In this document: positions 34,091 through 43,061 of the stretch, one piece after another
How positions within the stretch are numbered: position 1 is the stretch's first letter
Layout: each line of letters begins with the position of its first letter
Program-made: the position numbers and the translations under genes
From: Corallococcus sp. EGB
GTDB taxonomy: Bacteria; Myxococcota; Myxococcia; Myxococcales; Myxococcaceae
Direction of reading: 5' to 3'
NCBI RefSeq assembly: GCF_019968905.1
Contig: NZ_CP079946.1
Location: forward strand, 806,001 to 870,000
Length of the DNA stretch: 64,000 nucleotides
Notes under the pieces: generated by a model
The model's database searches: none
The model's input: only the letters and a program-made list of their open reading frames with translations
What the model was told of the DNA's origin: nothing

Positions 34091-35167
34091 GTGAGCAACG
34101 TGCACCACGAAGGGGCCCTGGCCGGGCTGGGAACCGCCGTTGGGGAGGGGCTTGGCAAGACACCGTGCGTCTGGAGACGCAGGCTGCTCACGGTGCTCAA
34201 ACCCCTCTTCGCGCTGGGGGGCCTGGGGATGCTGGCGACCCTGGTGCACAAGGCTGGCGCGGGTGAGCTGAAGACGACGCTCGCCCAGGCGCTGCCGCTG
34301 CTCCCCTGGGTGGTGCTCATCGAACTGGGACGGCAGACATGCGACGCCACGGCGACGCGGCTGTCCTACGGCGCGCGAGCAGGGCAGGTACCGTTGTCGG
34401 TGCTGGTGCGAGCGCAGTTGATTGGAACCGCGGTGTCGAGCATGGCGCCCGCGGGCCGTGCGGCGGCGGAGGCGACGAAGGCCACGCTGCTGACGCCGTA
34501 CACGGGAGGCGCATGCGCGACGGCGGCGGCGGCCACGTCGCAGTCCGCGTCATTGGGTGCGGGAGGGCTCATCTCCTTCCCATGCGCGCTGGCGGCGTAC
34601 GTGATGACGGGGTGGAGTGCGTTCACGGTGGCGATGCTGGTGCATGGCTGCGTGTTGCTGCTCGCGTCCTTGGGAGTGCGAGCGGGGCTGCGGGCGAAGC
34701 GGCTGGGCGCGTGGATGCGCAGGCGGTGCGGCAAGTGGGGCACGCACGCGGAGACCTTCCAGGCGTCGGTGTGTGCAGGAGGGCTGTGTCCCTGGCGGCC
34801 GATGCTGGCGTTCCTGAGCAGCCGCGCGTTGCAGGTGATGCAGTACGCGGTGCTGGCGCACGCGGTGGGCATCGACGCAACGGTGGTGCAGGCGCTGTTC
34901 ACGCAGGGGCTCTACCTGGTGGCGCTGGCGATGGGCTCGCTGGTGCCCGGGCAGGTGGGCGTGACGGACGGGATGTTCTCGCTGGCGGCGGGGGCGATGG
35001 GGACGACTGCGGCGAAGGCGATGTCCATCGCGCTGCTCGCGCACACGGTGCAGGCGGTGTTCGTGCTGGTGGGGGCGCTCACGCCGCTGGTGTGGCGCGC
35101 CAGGGCGAAGGTGACGACCGCCACGCCGGTGGGGCCGCCCGTGCTGCCCGCGCCGGTGTACCGCTAG
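34091..35167 (+). CDS. Lysylphosphatidylglycerol-synthase-like integral membrane protein
   Basis: 358 aa from a GTG preceded by AGGAGGG with a 5-base gap. An ATG at 34016 is in frame but has no good ribosome site. About seven hydrophobic helices are likely. The region VSSMAPAGRAAAEATKATLL and the later GSLVPGQVGVTDGMFSLAAG match the conserved polar turns of the UPF0104/LPG-synthase transmembrane family. That family flips or synthesises lipids, but the soluble aminoacyl-transferase part is absent here. Its TAG shares bases with the TAG of the convergent LysR gene (CTAG at 35164-35167). Confidence 0.75.
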   Translation: MSNVHHEGALAGLGTAVGEGLGKTPCVWRRRLLTVLKPLFALGGLGMLATLVHKAGAGELKTTLAQALPLLPWVVLIELGRQTCDATATRLSYGARAGQVPLSVLVRAQLIGTAVSSMAPAGRAAAEATKATLLTPYTGGACATAAAATSQSASLGAGGLISFPCALAAYVMTGWSAFTVAMLVHGCVLLLASLGVRAGLRAKRLGAWMRRRCGKWGTHAETFQASVCAGGLCPWRPMLAFLSSRALQVMQYAVLAHAVGIDATVVQALFTQGLYLVALAMGSLVPGQVGVTDGMFSLAAGAMGTTAAKAMSIALLAHTVQAVFVLVGALTPLVWRARAKVTTATPVGPPVLPAPVYR

Positions 35168-36098
35168 GTCCTGGTCGCCGGGGCCCGGCGCTCGGACGCC
35201 TCGCGAACGAGCCAGTCCCGAAACGCCACCAGTTCGGGAGCGTGGCGCACTCGGGCCTGTAGACGACGTAGTTGGCGAGCGCGGAGGGGAACTCGACCTC
35301 CGGGAACAGGCGCACCCGCCGTCCGGCCGCGAGGTCGTCATGCGCCATGATGCTGCGGGCCAGCGCCACGCCCTGTCCGTCGATGGCCGCCTGCAGCACC
35401 GACGCGGAGTTGTTGATCCGCAGGCCCCGCTGCGACTCGACGTCCTTCGCGCCCGCCTTTTCGAGCCAGGCATCCCACGTGGCGAAGCCCAGGCGCGCAT
35501 CCACGGACCGGTCGTGGATGAGCCGTAGGCCGCGCAGGTCCGACGGCCGACGCGGACGGCGGCCCTGCCGGAGGAGCGCCGGAGAGCAGACGGGATAGAC
35601 CTCCTCTTCGAGGAGTTTCTCCGCGGCCAGCCCGGGCCAGCTCCCCGCTCCGTAGCGCACGCCGATATCCACCTCGCGCGCGGCGAAGTCGAGCAGCTCG
35701 GTGGACGCGTCGAGCCGCACGTCCAACTCTGGCCAGGCGGCCTGGAACCGCTCGAGGCGTGGCAGGAGCCACTTGGCCGCGAAGGCGGGGCTGACCGTCA
35801 CGGTCAGTACACCGGTCGACGGGCCCTCCTTCAGCCGCGCGACGCCGACGCTCAGCCGCTCGAACCCCGCGCGGATGTCCGGCAACGCCCGCTGGGCCGC
35901 TTCGGTGAGGACGAGCCGCTTCCGTCCGCTCGTACCCCGGTGGAACAGCCGCGCGCCGAGCGCCTCCTCGAGGCTTCGCACGAGCTGTCCGGCCGCCGCC
36001 GGGGTCACATGAAGCTCGGCGGCCGCGCCGGAGAAGCTCTCGTGCCTGGCGCTCGCTTCAAAGGCACGCAAGGTATTGAGGTGTTCGGGTGCACTCAT
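35164..36098 (-). pseudogene. LysR-family regulator (GcvA-like) with a late frameshift
   Basis: Residues 1-60 are a LysR winged helix (LNTLRAFEASARHESFSGAA, then LVRSLEEALGARLFHRG), followed by the two-lobe effector domain up to ALANYVVYRPE. There, near 35250-35256, the frame slips. The original frame runs on as out-of-character Arg/Pro/Ser-rich sequence to 35079 and would overlap the neighbour's coding end. A shift of one base gives PELVAFRDWLVREASERR and a TAG at 35164-35166, the normal LysR C-terminus and a length of about 311 aa. The corrected stop shares a CTAG with the neighbour's stop. It could be true decay or a sequencing error. It is divergent from the small 93-aa gene, its probable target. 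Confidence 0.75.
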
Positions 36099-36234
36099 GG
36101 GCGGTCAAGGTTTCCTTTGTCCGAAGCCAAGAACATCTCGTTTGCGACGCCGGATGCCCGGGCGCATGAATCCTTTCGCCAGCGCGATAGCTCATCTTTC
36201 ACGTAGCGCGGACGTCAAGACAGAGGAAACCCCC

Positions 36235-36516
36235 ATGGCCTGCCTGCCAATCACTCTTCAGATTCCTCCCGCCAATCGCCCCGCGGCCGTGGGCGTGTAC
36301 CAGCGCTACAAGGCGCCCTTCCTCGAGAAGATCTCCGGCGCGAAGTCGAAGGACCTGCTCGTCCGTGACGAGGATGTGCAGGTGCTCCACGGATTCGAGA
36401 CGACGCAGCAGGCCCGCGCCTACCTCAAGACCGACCCGTTCACCGCCGATGTCGTGACCGCGCTGAAGCCGCTCCTCGACGCCGCCCCGGACGTCCGGAT
36501 CTATCAGGCCGCATGA
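36235..36516 (+). CDS. Small protein, possible dimeric alpha/beta barrel
   Basis: 93 aa from MACLPITLQI, with AGAGG upstream. It is soluble, with alternating strand and helix and phrases such as VQVLHGFETTQQARAYLKTD that resemble ABM-like or stress-responsive dimeric alpha/beta barrel proteins. The match is too weak to name a family. It is divergent from the LysR-type gene with a 136-bp gap, the usual geometry of a LysR target. Confidence 0.6.
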   Translation: MACLPITLQIPPANRPAAVGVYQRYKAPFLEKISGAKSKDLLVRDEDVQVLHGFETTQQARAYLKTDPFTADVVTALKPLLDAAPDVRIYQAA

Positions 36517-36751
36517 GGCGCTCTGCTGAGTGCGCGATTCACCCAGCAGCAGCGCATGAGTCATCCGCGAGGAGGACGGGCGGGCCGTCGTCATCGGGCA
36601 TCGAGACGACAATCTCCAGGCCGCCTGGCCGGAGTTGGGCGTGTGGGACGCGCGGAGGATGTCGCGCGGACCCTTGCCCATGTGTAGTCGAACGCAGTGA
36701 CGCGGAAGAGGCGAGGTTTCGGAGGATGCTGACGATGATAGGAGCACGCTG

Positions 36752-37732
36752 ATGGATGAGCTGGTGAACCACGCACCGTTCCTTCGCGTCCTGCACGGGG
36801 CCCCGCGGCTGCTCACCGAGGGTTCCGTGGTCGAGCGCCTGCGCCGCCACCCCGCGGGGCTGCTGGATCCGCACGTGGCCAACGCAGGACTCCTCTTCCG
36901 TCCGGAGGGACGCGAGGCGCTCGCCAGCATCTATCGCGACTACCGCGACATCGGCCTGCGCCATGGCCTGCCCACGCTTCTTCTCACCCCCACCTGGCGC
37001 GCGAACGCGGAGCGGCTCGCGCGCGCGGGGCTCGCCGGCCGCGACGTTTTCGGCGAAGCGGTAGGGCTGCTCGCGGGCCTGCGAGAGGAAGTGGGCAGCC
37101 GGGGAGAGGGCATCTTCATCGGCGGGCTCGTCGGGTGTCGCGGAGATGCCTACCGGCCCGAGGAGGCCCTCCCAAGTGATGCAGCCGTGGCCTTCCATGC
37201 GCCCCACGTGGAGGCGCTCGCGAACGCCGGGGTGGACTTCCTCGTGGCCCAGGCGCTGCCGGCCCTCTCGGAGGCCGAGGGCCTCGCCCTGGCGATGGCG
37301 CGCACGAAGACGCCGTTCCTGTTGAGCTTCGTCCTCCGTCCCACCGGGACGCTGCTCGACGGAACCCCACTGGCCGAGGCCGTGGGGCGCATCGACGCCC
37401 TGCCCGGCGCACGTCCGACCGCGTACATGGTGAATTGCGTCCACCCCTCCGTCTTCCGCGAGGGCCTGTCGCGCCAACTGGCCGCCTCGCCCGTCCTCGG
37501 TGCGCGGGTGATGGGCCTACAGGCCAATACCTCCCGCCTCTCGCCCGAAGAGCTCGATGGACGCGCGGAGCTCGACAGCGAAACCCCGGAAGCGTTCGCG
37601 CGAGAGATGGCCCGAGTCCATGCGGAGCTCGGCACGCGCGTGCTCGGCGGGTGTTGTGGCACCGACGAGCGTCACATCGCCGCGCTCGCTCGAGCCCTGA
37701 CAGAAGGAGTGCCAGGCACCCGGCAGCCGTGA
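36752..37732 (+). CDS. Homocysteine S-methyltransferase family protein
   Basis: 326 aa with AGGAG eight bases upstream of the ATG. The zinc-binding signature of the family is complete: the first Cys in MVNCVHPSVF and the pair in LGGCCGTDERHIAAL near the C-terminus. These enzymes move a methyl group from S-methylmethionine, betaine or SAM to homocysteine through a zinc-thiolate. The N-terminal VVERLRRHPAGLLDPHVANA also fits. It stands alone before the palindrome array. Confidence 0.88.
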   Translation: MDELVNHAPFLRVLHGAPRLLTEGSVVERLRRHPAGLLDPHVANAGLLFRPEGREALASIYRDYRDIGLRHGLPTLLLTPTWRANAERLARAGLAGRDVFGEAVGLLAGLREEVGSRGEGIFIGGLVGCRGDAYRPEEALPSDAAVAFHAPHVEALANAGVDFLVAQALPALSEAEGLALAMARTKTPFLLSFVLRPTGTLLDGTPLAEAVGRIDALPGARPTAYMVNCVHPSVFREGLSRQLAASPVLGARVMGLQANTSRLSPEELDGRAELDSETPEAFAREMARVHAELGTRVLGGCCGTDERHIAALARALTEGVPGTRQP

Positions 37733-37898
37733 CGTCCTGTTCGGGGTGAGCTGCCTGGCCATGATGCACATGGCATGAATCCACCTCGTCCTAGCCCACA
37801 GCATCCGTCAGCCAGGGCCACGGTCTCCGGACCTGATTTCTGCTGCCATGAGAAGGTGAGAGCCCCCGTGGGGACACCCCGGCGGCGGCGAACTCCAG

Positions 37899-38510
37899 AA
37901 ACCTGTCCGACAGTCGGACAAGTTTCGGAGGGCCGCGGTCGGTCTCTTGGCTCATCCAGGTGGAGGAAACCTGTCCGACAGTCGGACAAGTTTCGGAGAA
38001 CCGTGGCTGCGGACCGCCTTCTCCGCGCGGCGGAAGCCTGTCCGACAGTTGGACAGGTTCCTGGCGAACCGTGGTCGGGGCCCTCCTCCAGCCGAGCAGC
38101 GGAAACCTGTCGGACAGTCGGACAGGTTCAGTCGGACAGGTTCCTGGCGAACCGTGGTCGGGGGCCTCGGCTACATCCGGGTGGGGGGAACCTGTCGGAC
38201 AGTCGGACAGGTTTGGAGGACCGTGGTCGGGGGCCTCCGCCCAGCCGCGCAGCGGAAACCTGTCGGACAATCGGACAGGTTTTGGAAGAACGTGGTCGGG
38301 GGGCCTTCGCTTCCGTCGGGCCTCAAGAACCTGTCGGACAGTCGGACAGGTTTGGAGGACCGTGGTGGGGGAGACCGACTGCTTCAGGGCGGCGCGAACC
38401 GGTCCGACAGTCGGACAGGTTTTCGAGGACCGTCGCCGGAGGCCTTCGCTCCCGTCTGGAAATGGAGCCCGTCGGACAGGTTTGGAGGAGGGCCGTGTCG
38501 GACCGGTGAT
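37899..38510. repeat. Tandem array of about 68-bp units with a palindromic core
   Basis: Full cores begin near 37899, 37967, 38036, 38103, 38189, 38256, 38328 and 38397, with half-cores at 38129 and 38470 and a degenerate piece near 38496. The first form is AAACCTGTCCGACAGTCGGA(C), an inverted repeat centred on A. A second form (from 38103 to 38353) has GTCGGACAGTCGGACAGG, changing one base of the left arm. Between cores a motif close to ggaccgtggtcggggg is conserved, and about 20 bases vary. The array fills most of the 802-bp gap between two convergent genes. There is no gene or terminator-like U-tract in the gap. See the findings for interpretation. Confidence 0.9.
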
Positions 38511-38534
38511 GTACAGAAGGGATGTTCGGGGGAC

Positions 38535-40712
38535 TCAGGCCGGTCGCACCTGGACCGGTGTCCCGCTGAAGGCGGCGTTGCCGCTGACGACGTCCAGCGC
38601 CTGATCATCCGTGAGGTCGTTGATGCTGGCGCCCGCGTGCGCGCTGGCGACCTGTTGGCGGATGCCGGGGCGCTGGTGGCCGTAGCCGTGCGGCAGGCTG
38701 ACGACGCCGGGCATCACATCGGGGGTGACCGCGACGGGCACGGTGACTTCGCCGACCCGTGAGCGGATGGTGGCGTTCGCGCCTTCGGTGAGGCCCAGGC
38801 GTGAAGCGTCGTCCGGGTGGACCATGAGCGTGCAGCGAGGACGGCCCTTCACGAGCCCCGGCACGTTGTGCATCCACGAGTTGTTGTCACGCAGGTGCCG
38901 CCTGCCGATGAGTAGCAGCTCGCCCTCGCGAGGTGCCGCGTCGTCCGGGAACGCGGCGCGGAGCCGGGCCACGTCCGCGACGAACAGCTCCGGTGCCAGC
39001 TGGATGCGCTTGGAGCGGTTGCGGAGCCGGCCGGGCAGACTGGGCTTCATCGGTCCCAGGTCGATGCCGTGCGGCGAGGCGCGAAGCTTCGCGAGCGAGA
39101 GGCCGGACTTCTTGAGCGGATGGAAGCGCGAGCCATAGGGCCCCATGCGAAGGCCCAGGTCGAGGAGGCGCTCCGGTCCCATCCGCTTGAGGGCCTGGTA
39201 CTGGAGCAGCGCGCGAATGCTCCGTCCCTTTCGCAGGGTCTCCAGCCGGTGCTGGAGTTCCAGGAGGATCTCCCAGTCCTGGCGCGCGTCCGGACCCGCG
39301 GTGAACACCGGAGGCGAATACTTCGCCGTGTTGCGCACGGCGAGCACGTGGAAGACGAGGTCGTAGTGTCCGCGCTCCAGCAGCGACGCGGGAGGCAGGA
39401 TGTAGTGCGCGTGGCGGGTGGTCTCGTTGAGGTACGGATCCACGCTCACCATGAAGTCGAGCTGTCCCAGCGCGGCGTCCAGCTGCGTGCCATTGGGTGT
39501 GGACAGCACGGGGTTGCCGGCCAGGGTGAAGAGCGCGCGGATGCGGCCCTCGCCCGGAGTGAGGATCTCCTCAGCGAGCGCCGCGACGGGAAGCTCCCCG
39601 GAGGACTCCGGCAGTCCCCGGACCCGGCTCTTCCAGCGGCCATGGCTGCCAGGGCCGACGCCGAACGCACGCGGCCCTCCGATGAGGTCAAAGGCAGGAA
39701 GGGTGAAGAGGGCGCCGCCCTCGCGGTCCAGGTTGCCGGTGACGATGTTCAGGACGTTGATGAGCCATTGGCAGAGCGAGCCAAACGGCTGCGTGGACAC
39801 GCCGACGCGCCCGTAGCAGACAGCCCCGTCCGCGGCGAGGAAGTCCCGGGCGATGCCGCGAAGCACGTCCGGTGCAATGCCCGTGTGCGAGGCCGTGCGC
39901 TCCGGAGGGAAGTCACGGACGAGCGGGAGCACGGTGTCCAACCCATCCACGAATGCCGCGAGCCGTCCCATGCGGTGCGCGTTGCCCTCCAGCACGACAT
40001 GCAGCAGGGAGAAGAGGGCGAGCGCATCGGTGCCGGGCCGGACGAACACGTGCTGGTCGGCGATGGCAGCCGTCTCGGTGCGGCGAGGGTCGATGACGAC
40101 GACCTTTCCACCGCGCTCCTGGATGGCGCGCAGCCGGGCGCGCACGTCGGGCGTGGTCATCAGGCTGCCATTGGACGCGAGCGGGTTCGCGCCCAGGACG
40201 AGCATGTATCGCGTGCGGTCGATGTCCGGGATGGGCACCAACAGCTGATGCCCGAACATGAGGTGGGCCGCGAGCTGGTGGGGGAGCTGGTCGACAGAGG
40301 TGGCGGAGAACCGGTTGCGCGTGCGTAGCGCGCGAAGGAGCTGGGGGCCGAACATCATCGCGCCCAGGTTGTGCACGTTGGGATTGCCCAGGTACGCGCC
40401 CACGGCGTTGGGTCCATGCTCCTTCTGGAGGGCATGGAGCCGCTGCGCGATGTCGCGGAAGGCGTCCTCCCAAGACACTCGCTCCCATCCGGAAGCGGTG
40501 CGCTTCATGGGATGGCGGAGCCGGTCCGGATCCTCGTGCAGGTCGCGCAGCGCCACGGCCTTGGGGCAGATGTGGCCCCGGCTGAACGGGTCCTCCGCGT
40601 CCCCCTTGATGGACGTGATGCGCCCATCCGCCACCTCGATGCGCACGCCACACATCGCTTCGCAAAGATTGCAGGTGCGGAAATGGACCTGGGCCGGCGT
40701 GGAAGCGCTCAT
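38535..40712 (-). CDS. Molybdopterin-dependent oxidoreductase (formate dehydrogenase/BisC-like group)
   Basis: 725 aa, cytoplasmic by lack of a Tat signal. The N-terminal iron-sulfur site is C14, C17, C21 and C49 (RTCNLCEAMCG, GHICPKA). The molybdopterin-binding halves follow: NPLASNGSLMTTPDVRARL, PGTDALALFSLLHV, TLAGNPVLSTPNGTQLD. A C-terminal dinucleotide-binding domain (TEGANATIRSRVGEV, SLPHGYGHQRPG) ends the protein. I see neither Cys nor selenocysteine where formate dehydrogenases bind molybdenum, so the substrate is open. No partner electron-transfer gene is adjacent. Confidence 0.88.
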   Translation of the reverse strand: MSASTPAQVHFRTCNLCEAMCGVRIEVADGRITSIKGDAEDPFSRGHICPKAVALRDLHEDPDRLRHPMKRTASGWERVSWEDAFRDIAQRLHALQKEHGPNAVGAYLGNPNVHNLGAMMFGPQLLRALRTRNRFSATSVDQLPHQLAAHLMFGHQLLVPIPDIDRTRYMLVLGANPLASNGSLMTTPDVRARLRAIQERGGKVVVIDPRRTETAAIADQHVFVRPGTDALALFSLLHVVLEGNAHRMGRLAAFVDGLDTVLPLVRDFPPERTASHTGIAPDVLRGIARDFLAADGAVCYGRVGVSTQPFGSLCQWLINVLNIVTGNLDREGGALFTLPAFDLIGGPRAFGVGPGSHGRWKSRVRGLPESSGELPVAALAEEILTPGEGRIRALFTLAGNPVLSTPNGTQLDAALGQLDFMVSVDPYLNETTRHAHYILPPASLLERGHYDLVFHVLAVRNTAKYSPPVFTAGPDARQDWEILLELQHRLETLRKGRSIRALLQYQALKRMGPERLLDLGLRMGPYGSRFHPLKKSGLSLAKLRASPHGIDLGPMKPSLPGRLRNRSKRIQLAPELFVADVARLRAAFPDDAAPREGELLLIGRRHLRDNNSWMHNVPGLVKGRPRCTLMVHPDDASRLGLTEGANATIRSRVGEVTVPVAVTPDVMPGVVSLPHGYGHQRPGIRQQVASAHAGASINDLTDDQALDVVSGNAAFSGTPVQVRPA

Positions 40713-40775
40713 GGACGAGAGCCTACGCCGGCTCCTTCCAGAGTGGGACCGCTGGATGACAGACTGTTCCCCACG

Positions 40776-41477
40776 ATGGCTTTCCTAGACGTGGATGTCC
40801 ACGACGCCGAGGTCACGGGCGTGCGGATGGACCGGGAGAAGATGTTCCTGCAACTGGAGCTGGCGCTGCGGACTGGTGAAAAAGCTCGGGTGGATTTTGC
40901 CTGCGCCTGCGAGTGGTCACTCTCGCGCTTCCAGCGGCAGAACGTGCTGTTCGACATTCACGAATGGAAGGCAGGGAACGCCGCGACCGCTGAACGCTGC
41001 AGCAGCCTGGGACTGGACGCGTACTGGACGCAGCGGGTGCTGGCGGATGCGTTCACCCTGTATGAGGTGGCGCCCTCCGTGGGCGTTGGCGGATACGTCC
41101 TGGCTTGCTCCGCGACGGTGATTCGCTCCCCACTCGCGAGGGCAGCCGCATCGCATCCAAATGTCTTCGATCTCCTGGAGAGCATTCGAAAGCGCCCTGG
41201 GATGTATTTGGGCGGAGATGACTCGCAGCGGGTCTTGCTGTTGCGGAACCTGGAACATCTCCTGTCCGGGTATTCGCTCGCGCTGGGGGCTCATGGAGCT
41301 CCCGAAGCAGGCTTCAGGTTCCTCTGGAACTTCGCGGACTATCTCAGTGAGACGAGAGGCTGGAGCGCATCCTGTGGACCCATCTCCATGATCGTGAAGG
41401 CGGGCAGACGCAAACACGATGTGTGGACGCTGTTCTGGAAACTCGTGGACGAGTACCGCGAGTCACTGAGGGGCTGA
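40776..41477 (+). CDS. Hypothetical two-part protein with C-terminus altered by an IS
   Basis: 233 aa from MAFLDVDVHD. The N-terminal 115 residues are a mixed fold. Residues from about 128 read VFDLLESIRKRPGMYLGGDD, the same RKRPGMYxG phrase seen in GyrB/Hsp90-type ATPases, then a helix with LLLRNLEHLLSGYSLALGAH. No nucleotide-site residues of GyrB are visible, so this is probably a small separate domain, perhaps of the immunity-protein kind. The last codons (RG-stop) come from the left end of the inserted IS. Without it the frame would run ESLSPPGPSAE and stop at 42848-42850. It is divergent from the molybdopterin gene. Confidence 0.65.
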   Translation: MAFLDVDVHDAEVTGVRMDREKMFLQLELALRTGEKARVDFACACEWSLSRFQRQNVLFDIHEWKAGNAATAERCSSLGLDAYWTQRVLADAFTLYEVAPSVGVGGYVLACSATVIRSPLARAAASHPNVFDLLESIRKRPGMYLGGDDSQRVLLLRNLEHLLSGYSLALGAHGAPEAGFRFLWNFADYLSETRGWSASCGPISMIVKAGRRKHDVWTLFWKLVDEYRESLRG

Positions 41478-42821
41478 GAAAAATTTAACGATTCTAATGA
41501 ATTCGAGGGATGCATAAGCGCTGCTGTGCGAGCATGAATCGCCATGGCGAGGAGCAAACGGCCTCGAGTGCGTTTGCTCCGGCCAAAACGGACGCAGGTG
41601 CTGGCGGCTCGGACCTACGAGCAGTTGGTTGACCGAGGTCATCCAGTGCGCGCTGTCTGGGCGGCTGTCGAAGCGCTGGACATGTCGGACTTCGAGCGCG
41701 CCATCCGTGCGCGCGCGCATCACGCGGGTCGTGCGGCGGTGGACCCGCGGTTGTTGCTGGCGCTGTGGGTGTATGGGCAGATGGAGGGCCTCTCCAGCGC
41801 TCACGCCATTGCAGCCAGGCTGCGTACGGACGTTGCGTACTGGTGGTTGTGCGGCGGCGTCAGTGTGTCGGCGCATACGTTGTCCTCCTTCATGACACGC
41901 TCAGGCCCTGCCTTCCGGGCGTTGCTGGGCAAGCTGCTGGATGACCTGTACAGCCGCGGTGCCGTGCTCCGGCCACGACGACTCGCGCAGGACGGCACGC
42001 GTGTACGTGCTTCAGCAGGGGCTGCCTCATTTCACCGAAAGGCCACTCTGCAGAGGCGGGCAACCGCGGCGGCTGCCGCCGGCCGGTGCCGACAGGGCGC
42101 GAGCGCCAAGGCACGTGCAGCATGCAAGCGCGCTCAGGCCGATTTACAGGCCCGGGCGGCGCTCGCACTCGCTGCATTGCCGGCGGCAGCACGCCGTAAG
42201 AAACGTGCGAAGGGGGGCGCTCATGGCGAGCCCCGAGCCTCTCTCACCGACCCACAGGCCCAGGTGATGCGCATGCCAGACGGCGGCTTCCGTCCCGCCT
42301 ACAACGCGCAGGCCGTCTCGGACGTCGAGAGCCGGTTGGCATTGGCTGGTCGTGTCACCGATGAGGGGGCGGACGCTGCGCAGCTGCTCCCCATGGTGCA
42401 CTGGGTGGCCCGCGTCCTGGGACTCAAGCCCGAAGCCTGGCTGGTGGACGGGGCCTATCGGAATCTCAAGGCCTTCTCCGCGCTTGAGTCGCAGGGCATT
42501 CGTGTCTTTTCTCCCTTACCGGCGCGCAAGAACCTGCCTCCTCCGGAGGGGCGGAGCAGGGGCCGACGAGGCGACCTCACCCATGCGTGGCGTGCGCGGA
42601 TGCAGACACCCGCCGGCAAGCGCACCTACGCCCAGCGCGCACCGACGGCGGAGTTGCTCAATGCGCAGGTCAAGGAGCGCCAAGGACTGCGCAGGCTTCA
42701 CGTACGAGGTCGCAAGCGAGCCGAAGCCGCGTGGTTGCTCGCACTCGTCGCCCACAACCTCCTGCTCGCCATCGCGCAAGGGTGGCTCGACGAGTCGGAA
42801 GGGGCATTTCTTCTCACCCCC
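41470..42821 (+). mobile_element. IS1182-like insertion sequence
   Basis: The element is about 1.35 kb. Left end GGGGCTGAGAAAAATT (41470-41485) and the complement of the right end GGGGGTGAGAAGAAAT (42806-42821) match at 13 of 16 positions. The left 70 bp are strikingly AT-rich for this genome, typical of an IS leader. The bases TGA occur directly outside both ends (41467-41469 and 42822-42824), a possible 3-bp target duplication. It carries one transposase whose stop codon is the right flanking TGA. The transposase is intact, so the copy may be active. Confidence 0.75.
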
Positions 42822-42824
42822 TGA
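41544..42824 (+). CDS. IS1182-family-like DDE transposase
   Basis: 426 aa. The N-terminal region DRGHPVRAVWAAVEALDMSD followed by PRLLLALWVYGQMEGLSSAH and LRTDVAYWWLCGGVS is the typical start of IS1182-group transposases. DDE catalytic candidates are Asp in RRLAQDGTRVRA, Asp in WLVDGAYRN and a Glu near LLNAQVKERQGLRRL. A basic Ala/Arg/Lys-rich insert (about 160-235) lies between the first two. It is uninterrupted, and its stop uses the TGA just outside the right inverted repeat. Confidence 0.85.
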   Translation: MARSKRPRVRLLRPKRTQVLAARTYEQLVDRGHPVRAVWAAVEALDMSDFERAIRARAHHAGRAAVDPRLLLALWVYGQMEGLSSAHAIAARLRTDVAYWWLCGGVSVSAHTLSSFMTRSGPAFRALLGKLLDDLYSRGAVLRPRRLAQDGTRVRASAGAASFHRKATLQRRATAAAAAGRCRQGASAKARAACKRAQADLQARAALALAALPAAARRKKRAKGGAHGEPRASLTDPQAQVMRMPDGGFRPAYNAQAVSDVESRLALAGRVTDEGADAAQLLPMVHWVARVLGLKPEAWLVDGAYRNLKAFSALESQGIRVFSPLPARKNLPPPEGRSRGRRGDLTHAWRARMQTPAGKRTYAQRAPTAELLNAQVKERQGLRRLHVRGRKRAEAAWLLALVAHNLLLAIAQGWLDESEGAFLLTP

Positions 42825-43061
42825 GCCCCCCGGGCCCGTCTGCGGAGTAGGCCCATTTCCCCGGTTTCGTGACGCCACGCGCCATCCGCGCCGTCTGCTC
42901 GCCAACCGGGGAGTCACTTGAACCCCCAACAGCCTTGCCTTGGGCGCCTTGATGCCGTCCAATGGTGCACAAACCAATGATCGCGGCCAGTGGCGGTTTT
43001 CTTGGGCATGCGCACCGTTGCGATCACCGACGTCGGAAAGAGGGGGAAGGGGAGGGCGATG

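Noticed and set aside
36099-36234. LysR T-N11-A operator in the divergent gap
   Set aside because: Several loose matches exist and none is clearly palindromic, so no single site could be supported.
36513-36752. 79-codon frame overlapping the small gene stop by ATGA
   Set aside because: It has Ser/Arg/Pro/Cys-rich shadow-like composition, and its ribosome site and fold are absent. The better protein-like frame here is on another phase and is decayed.
37899-38510. CRISPR array
   Set aside because: The repeated unit is about 68 bp and includes conserved sequence between the palindromes. The variable parts are not unique spacers of constant length, and no cas genes are present.
37775-38604. Overlapping open frames across the palindrome array
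   Set aside because: All are translations of the repeat, in several frames and both strands, with unit lengths not divisible by three. They are not conserved proteins.
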